A stretch of DNA of 16,012 bases, taken from the NCBI GenBank assembly GCA_963205035.1, contig CAUJII010000117.1, positions 1 through 16,012 on the forward strand, read 5' to 3'. The position numbers and the translations under genes are program-made. Positions 13,365 to 16,012 of the stretch are shown one piece after another. The notes beneath the pieces are model-generated. The model was not told the DNA's origin. It did not search any database and was given only the letters and a program-made list of their open reading frames with translations. This DNA comes from Spirochaetota bacterium. GTDB lineage: Bacteria > Spirochaetota > Leptospiria > Turneriellales > Turneriellaceae. Each line of letters opens with the position of its first letter. Positions within the stretch are counted from its first letter, which is position 1.

Positions 13365-14051
13365 ATGAAAGTAGCTATTGGTTCTTGGCGAATTCATGTA
13401 CTTGCTGTGGCCATTTTGGCGCTGCATTGCAATAATTACAACCTTTATGAGAAGCTCACTGATCCCGATGGGACGAACGCTGCGGCAGCGGGTCCCGATA
13501 TCCGCACCGTTTTTGTAAGCTCGGTAGCGACAACGGGCGACTTTGGAGGCACTTCATTCAGTTCGGCATGGTCTGGTGCTTGTAGCGGAAAAGTGGGCTG
13601 GGCGATGGCCGACTGCGCGTGCAAACAAATGGCGGTAGCGGCAAACCTTCCCGCAGCCACGTATGTGGGTTGGGTGAGCACTTCCGGCGACGACATGACA
13701 TGCCGTATTCAAGGTCAACCCCTAACTAATTGCACACTGCCCTTCGGCGGCCCCACGTGGGTCAACACGATGGGCGACACCATTGCCGAGGGGTATGCGC
13801 AGCTTTTTAGCGGCACTCTGCAAAATCCGATCCGGTACGACGAGACAAAAGCAGGGAGTAGTAGCAATACGTGGACGGGGACAAAGACAGGCGGCACGGC
13901 AGATTCGGATCACTGTAACGCGTGGGCGGATGGGACGACGGGACAGAATGGCTACAAAGGTTCGGCAATACATAGCGACATCAATTGGACGTACGCGACA
14001 CCTGGTACGTGCAACGGCATACTTCCCATCTATTGCTTTGGTTTGAAATAG
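13365..14051 (+). CDS. DUF1554 lipoprotein (Leptospira-type surface protein)
   Basis: 228 residues from the ATG at 13365. In-frame GTG (13353) and TTG (13359) starts are possible, since AGGGAG ends at 13353 and is eleven bases from the ATG. A signal peptide ends at LALHC (C22, a loose lipobox). The mature part begins its fold at IRTVFVSSVATTGDFGG and ends with WTYATPGTCNGILPIYCFGL. In between are W-T-G-T, C-NAW-A and G-Y-KG spacings typical of the DUF1554 domain, a cysteine-rich fold that Leptospira carries in many surface lipoproteins. The molecular role is unknown. It is transcribed divergently from the TonB receptor, has its own promoter, and is probably not part of the respiratory island. 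Confidence 0.8.
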   Translation: MKVAIGSWRIHVLAVAILALHCNNYNLYEKLTDPDGTNAAAAGPDIRTVFVSSVATTGDFGGTSFSSAWSGACSGKVGWAMADCACKQMAVAANLPAATYVGWVSTSGDDMTCRIQGQPLTNCTLPFGGPTWVNTMGDTIAEGYAQLFSGTLQNPIRYDETKAGSSSNTWTGTKTGGTADSDHCNAWADGTTGQNGYKGSAIHSDINWTYATPGTCNGILPIYCFGLK

Positions 14052-14061
14052 AGCGACGCCT

Positions 14062-14110
14062 TGTAATAGTTATTACATTTGCACGCGCCGTCCCAAACTA
14101 TCGGGACGGC
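14062..14110. terminator. Two hairpins between convergent genes
   Basis: TGTAATA-GT-TATTACA (14062-14077) followed by TTT lies ten bases after the DUF1554 stop. A GC-rich stem GCCGTCCC/GGGACGGC (14087-14094 with 14103-14110) spans the stop codon of the opposing gene. Neither has a long T-run, but together they separate the converging transcripts. Confidence 0.5.
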
Positions 14111-14700
14111 TCCCGCGCCGTTTTCAACTGGTGCGAGTATGTCTCGACCAATGCCTCCGTGCTCTGCGTCTCACGCACCGCCATAATCGGCGCGCCTCCC
14201 TCGATATACGCCAAGTGCTCGCCCTTTTCATCCACCGCATAGACGACAACCGCCTGCTGCCCGCCCTTCTCGCCCTGCATTTGAGCGTCGTAAGTTTCGA
14301 TGCCCGGCTTCGTGCTGGGTTTGCGCGTTAGTTTGCCGTCGCTCTTGCCATAAGAGGCCGCGACAATCGAAAGCATGCTAATCGTTTCACCCTCGACGCG
14401 GAAATAAATCGTGAGCGACTGCAATTGCTCGCGTATTTTCTCCGCTTCCGGTCCATTGCGCTTCGCAACGTAATTGGCCAAATAAAGTCTCTCAATCATC
14501 TCACGCACAGACTGCGCATCGGCGCGCCAGATTCCCGCCGCTGGCATCGTCTTGTCGGGCTTAACCGTGAAAAACTCCGTCATCATCTGACGCATTGCTT
14601 CGGGTGAGTTCTTTTTGCCCGAACAGGCGAGAAAAAGGACAAGAGCGAGCGACACAACAATTCTCCATGGGGTTTTCTTCACTACCGAAAATGTATTCAT
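14098..14700 (-). CDS. Lipoprotein of unknown function
   Basis: 200 residues with a signal peptide ending in LFLAC (C26). The mature part is mixed helix and strand with no cofactor motif: MRQMMTEFFTVKPDK near the start, then a charged helix NGPEAEKIREQL, then alternating strands including QQAVVVYAVDEKGEHLAYIEG. I do not recognise a family. A short hairpin (ACAGA/TCTGT, 14715-14727) lies in its leader. It is flanked by a convergent gene on one side and a divergent lipoprotein gene on the other, and the right end of the window is rich in such small lipoproteins. Confidence 0.7.
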   Translation of the reverse strand: MNTFSVVKKTPWRIVVSLALVLFLACSGKKNSPEAMRQMMTEFFTVKPDKTMPAAGIWRADAQSVREMIERLYLANYVAKRNGPEAEKIREQLQSLTIYFRVEGETISMLSIVAASYGKSDGKLTRKPSTKPGIETYDAQMQGEKGGQQAVVVYAVDEKGEHLAYIEGGAPIMAVRETQSTEALVETYSHQLKTAREPSR

Positions 14701-14868
14701 GGAAAGAGTTTTTGACAGAGGTTCTGTGCGTAAATAGTTAATTTCGTATCGCTTACACGAGGCTCTTCTAAGAGAAAGACAAAATTTTCCGCAGTGGTCT
14801 CACCGAATTTTTCCGTGTCCTACCGGAAAACGGTTGGCAGTCAGCCACAAAAAACAAATTTCGCCTCG

Positions 14869-15147
14869 GTGGTATTAATACGTCTAACGATAATTTTATT
14901 TCTGTCGCTGATCTTTAGCTGTACTCCGAAAAAAACTTATGATCCGAAACTCGACTGTGCGCAAATGGGTGAAATGCGAAATATGCGGACGCACGATTGG
15001 GGAAAGGTTTTCTTCACCGAGACGCAATTTTGTGAAAGCTCGCCCACGACTCTCGCAGAAGTGCAGACGGTTCTGCGGCAGCACTGCCTATTCAGCGGGG
15101 CGCGACTCGATTTCCATTTGCGAACTCAGTTTGCTTGTACGCTTTAG
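14869..15147 (+). CDS. Short cysteine-containing lipoprotein of unknown function
   Basis: 92 residues if it begins at the GTG at 14869, which gives a compact signal peptide ending in LSLIFSC. An in-frame GTG at 14794 would add 25 residues before the hydrophobic segment and looks too long. No ATG and no strong ribosome-binding site is available, so the start is uncertain. The mature part has four further cysteines (DCAQMG, FCESSP, QHCLF, FACTL) that could form two disulfides. Its last 60 bases overlap the end of the gene on the opposite strand. No family recognised. Confidence 0.5.
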   Translation: MVLIRLTIILFLSLIFSCTPKKTYDPKLDCAQMGEMRNMRTHDWGKVFFTETQFCESSPTTLAEVQTVLRQHCLFSGARLDFHLRTQFACTL

Positions 15148-15540
15148 ACTGTCATTAAATATTTTGTCACGCGGCATGCGCTTTTGCCAGTACTTGATGC
15201 GCCGAATAACCAAGCCCAGACTTTCGCGCAAAGCAGCCATCTCGACAGACAGCACCTTCTCAAACTCTGGACGATCTGCCATCAGGTTCGGATATTTTTT
15301 TAGGATATTTCTGGTTTTTGCATACTGATCCCCAAAGAGGTGCTCGATGTTCAGTGCCGCCTGGCGTACCGTTTCTGGCTTGGCGCGCTCATCAAGCATT
15401 GGAGCGATCTTTTGCAACTCCGTATCCGTTTGTTGAAAAATCTCCCGAATCTCCGCTGTGCCGGGCAATTCTTTTTTCCGGCAATCAGCTAAAGCACCTG
15501 CCAAAATAAGAATAAGAAAGGGCTTTTCAAAAAACTTCAT
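15088..15540 (-). CDS. Helical lipoprotein of unknown function
   Basis: 150 residues with a signal peptide ending in GALADC (C20, aspartate at -1, unusual outside spirochaetes). The mature part is almost entirely predicted helix with regular charge patterns (AEIREIFQQTDTELQKIAPML, FEKVLSVEMAALRESLGLVIRRIKYW). The family is not recognised. It starts seven bases after the stop of the membrane-protein gene at 15548-16003, so the two are likely co-transcribed. Its end overlaps the convergent lipoprotein gene by 60 bases. Confidence 0.65.
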   Translation of the reverse strand: MKFFEKPFLILILAGALADCRKKELPGTAEIREIFQQTDTELQKIAPMLDERAKPETVRQAALNIEHLFGDQYAKTRNILKKYPNLMADRPEFEKVLSVEMAALRESLGLVIRRIKYWQKRMPRDKIFNDSLKRTSKLSSQMEIESRPAE

Positions 15541-15547
15541 TATCTAA

Positions 15548-16003
15548 TTACCTAGTCAAATTTCGGCTCAGTATCTCAAAACCAGCAGCATTCACGATTA
15601 ACAACATGACGGCCAGCAAAAAGATCTGAAACCAAAGACGTACATGTGAATGCAGAGCCGAGTAAGAGATCAATCCTGCAAGGGCAACACCAATCGTACA
15701 AGTGACGACGCTGCCAGCCATCATGAGGCTGACGATAATTGCGCCAACGCCTGTCGTTATCGCCAGTATATACTGTAGTTTGTGAATCGAAAATCCGGAA
15801 CGCCTGGCCCATGTATAAAGGGTCTTCCGCTTTTCACGAAAGTCTGCACGGATATCTTTAGCATCTTTCACAACCGAGAAGATAGAAAAACCGCCAAAGA
15901 CAAGAAACGATGTTACTAGTACTCTTGAATTGGGATGCGTTATGTGCCCGGCAATGACGCCGGTTAGATACGTTAAGAGACCCCACATACCTTCGATCTT
16001 CAT
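15548..16003 (-). CDS. Multi-helix membrane protein of unknown function (start may lie outside the window)
   Basis: 151 residues from the ATG at 16003, with four to five hydrophobic segments (about 6-22, 28-45, 76-98, 101-117, 122-142) and a basic loop KDAKDIRADFREKRK after the second. No family recognised. The frame stays open to the window edge and only nine upstream bases are visible, none resembling a ribosome-binding site, so the true start may be further right. Confidence 0.6.
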   Translation of the reverse strand: MKIEGMWGLLTYLTGVIAGHITHPNSRVLVTSFLVFGGFSIFSVVKDAKDIRADFREKRKTLYTWARRSGFSIHKLQYILAITTGVGAIIVSLMMAGSVVTCTIGVALAGLISYSALHSHVRLWFQIFLLAVMLLIVNAAGFEILSRNLTR

Positions 16004-16012
16004 CGAACCGAG

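Noticed and set aside
1..16012. Mobile element, prophage or CRISPR
   Set aside because: No transposase, integrase, spaced direct repeats or terminal inverted repeats were seen anywhere in the window.

Overview
The window looks like chromosomal DNA of a spirochaete in the order Leptospirales, probably a Leptonema- or Turneriella-like lineage. That assignment is inference. It rests on a DUF1554 lipoprotein (a family best known from Leptospira), many lipoproteins with loose spirochaete-type lipoboxes, and a base composition near 50% GC, higher than Leptospira itself. There are no rRNA or tRNA genes, insertion sequences or CRISPR arrays.

The core (about 722-13192, almost all on the minus strand) is a nitrite/nitric oxide respiration island. 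In order of transcription (right to left) it holds an FNR-type box, a TonB-dependent outer-membrane receptor, and a cytochrome cd1 nitrite reductase (NirS) with an extra N-terminal cytochrome c domain. A terminator whose stem contains a perfect FNR box then leads into a tightly packed ten-gene operon. That operon encodes a small membrane protein, a CuA subunit II, a B-type heme-copper subunit I, a 45-residue one-helix protein, a cytochrome b/ferredoxin/MvhD fusion, a TPR lipoprotein, a SCO copper chaperone, a two-helix membrane protein, a membrane-anchored cytochrome c of the Tll0287/DUF3365 type, and the heme A synthase CtaA.

The subunit I keeps all six heme and CuB histidines, but the redox-active tyrosine of oxygen reductases (the HPxVY motif) is a glutamine. 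With NirS next door, the simplest reading is that the operon encodes a CuA-type nitric oxide reductase derived from a ba3-like oxidase. Around it are its own copper-insertion factor, heme A synthase and an unusual membrane electron-transfer protein. NirS would make NO from nitrite and the heme-copper enzyme would reduce it to N2O. No N2O reductase and no heme d1 biosynthesis genes are in view.

At the left edge is the DNA-binding end of a Crp/Fnr regulator whose recognition helix carries the E-x-x-S-R signature that reads TTGAT half-sites, matching the two FNR-type boxes in the island. Next to it is a small unknown gene preceded by palindromes and a seven-G tract. The right end (13365-16003) holds unrelated-looking small lipoproteins and a membrane protein: a DUF1554 lipoprotein, two lipoproteins of unknown function, a lipoprotein overlapping one of these tail to tail, and a multi-helix membrane protein whose start may lie outside the window.
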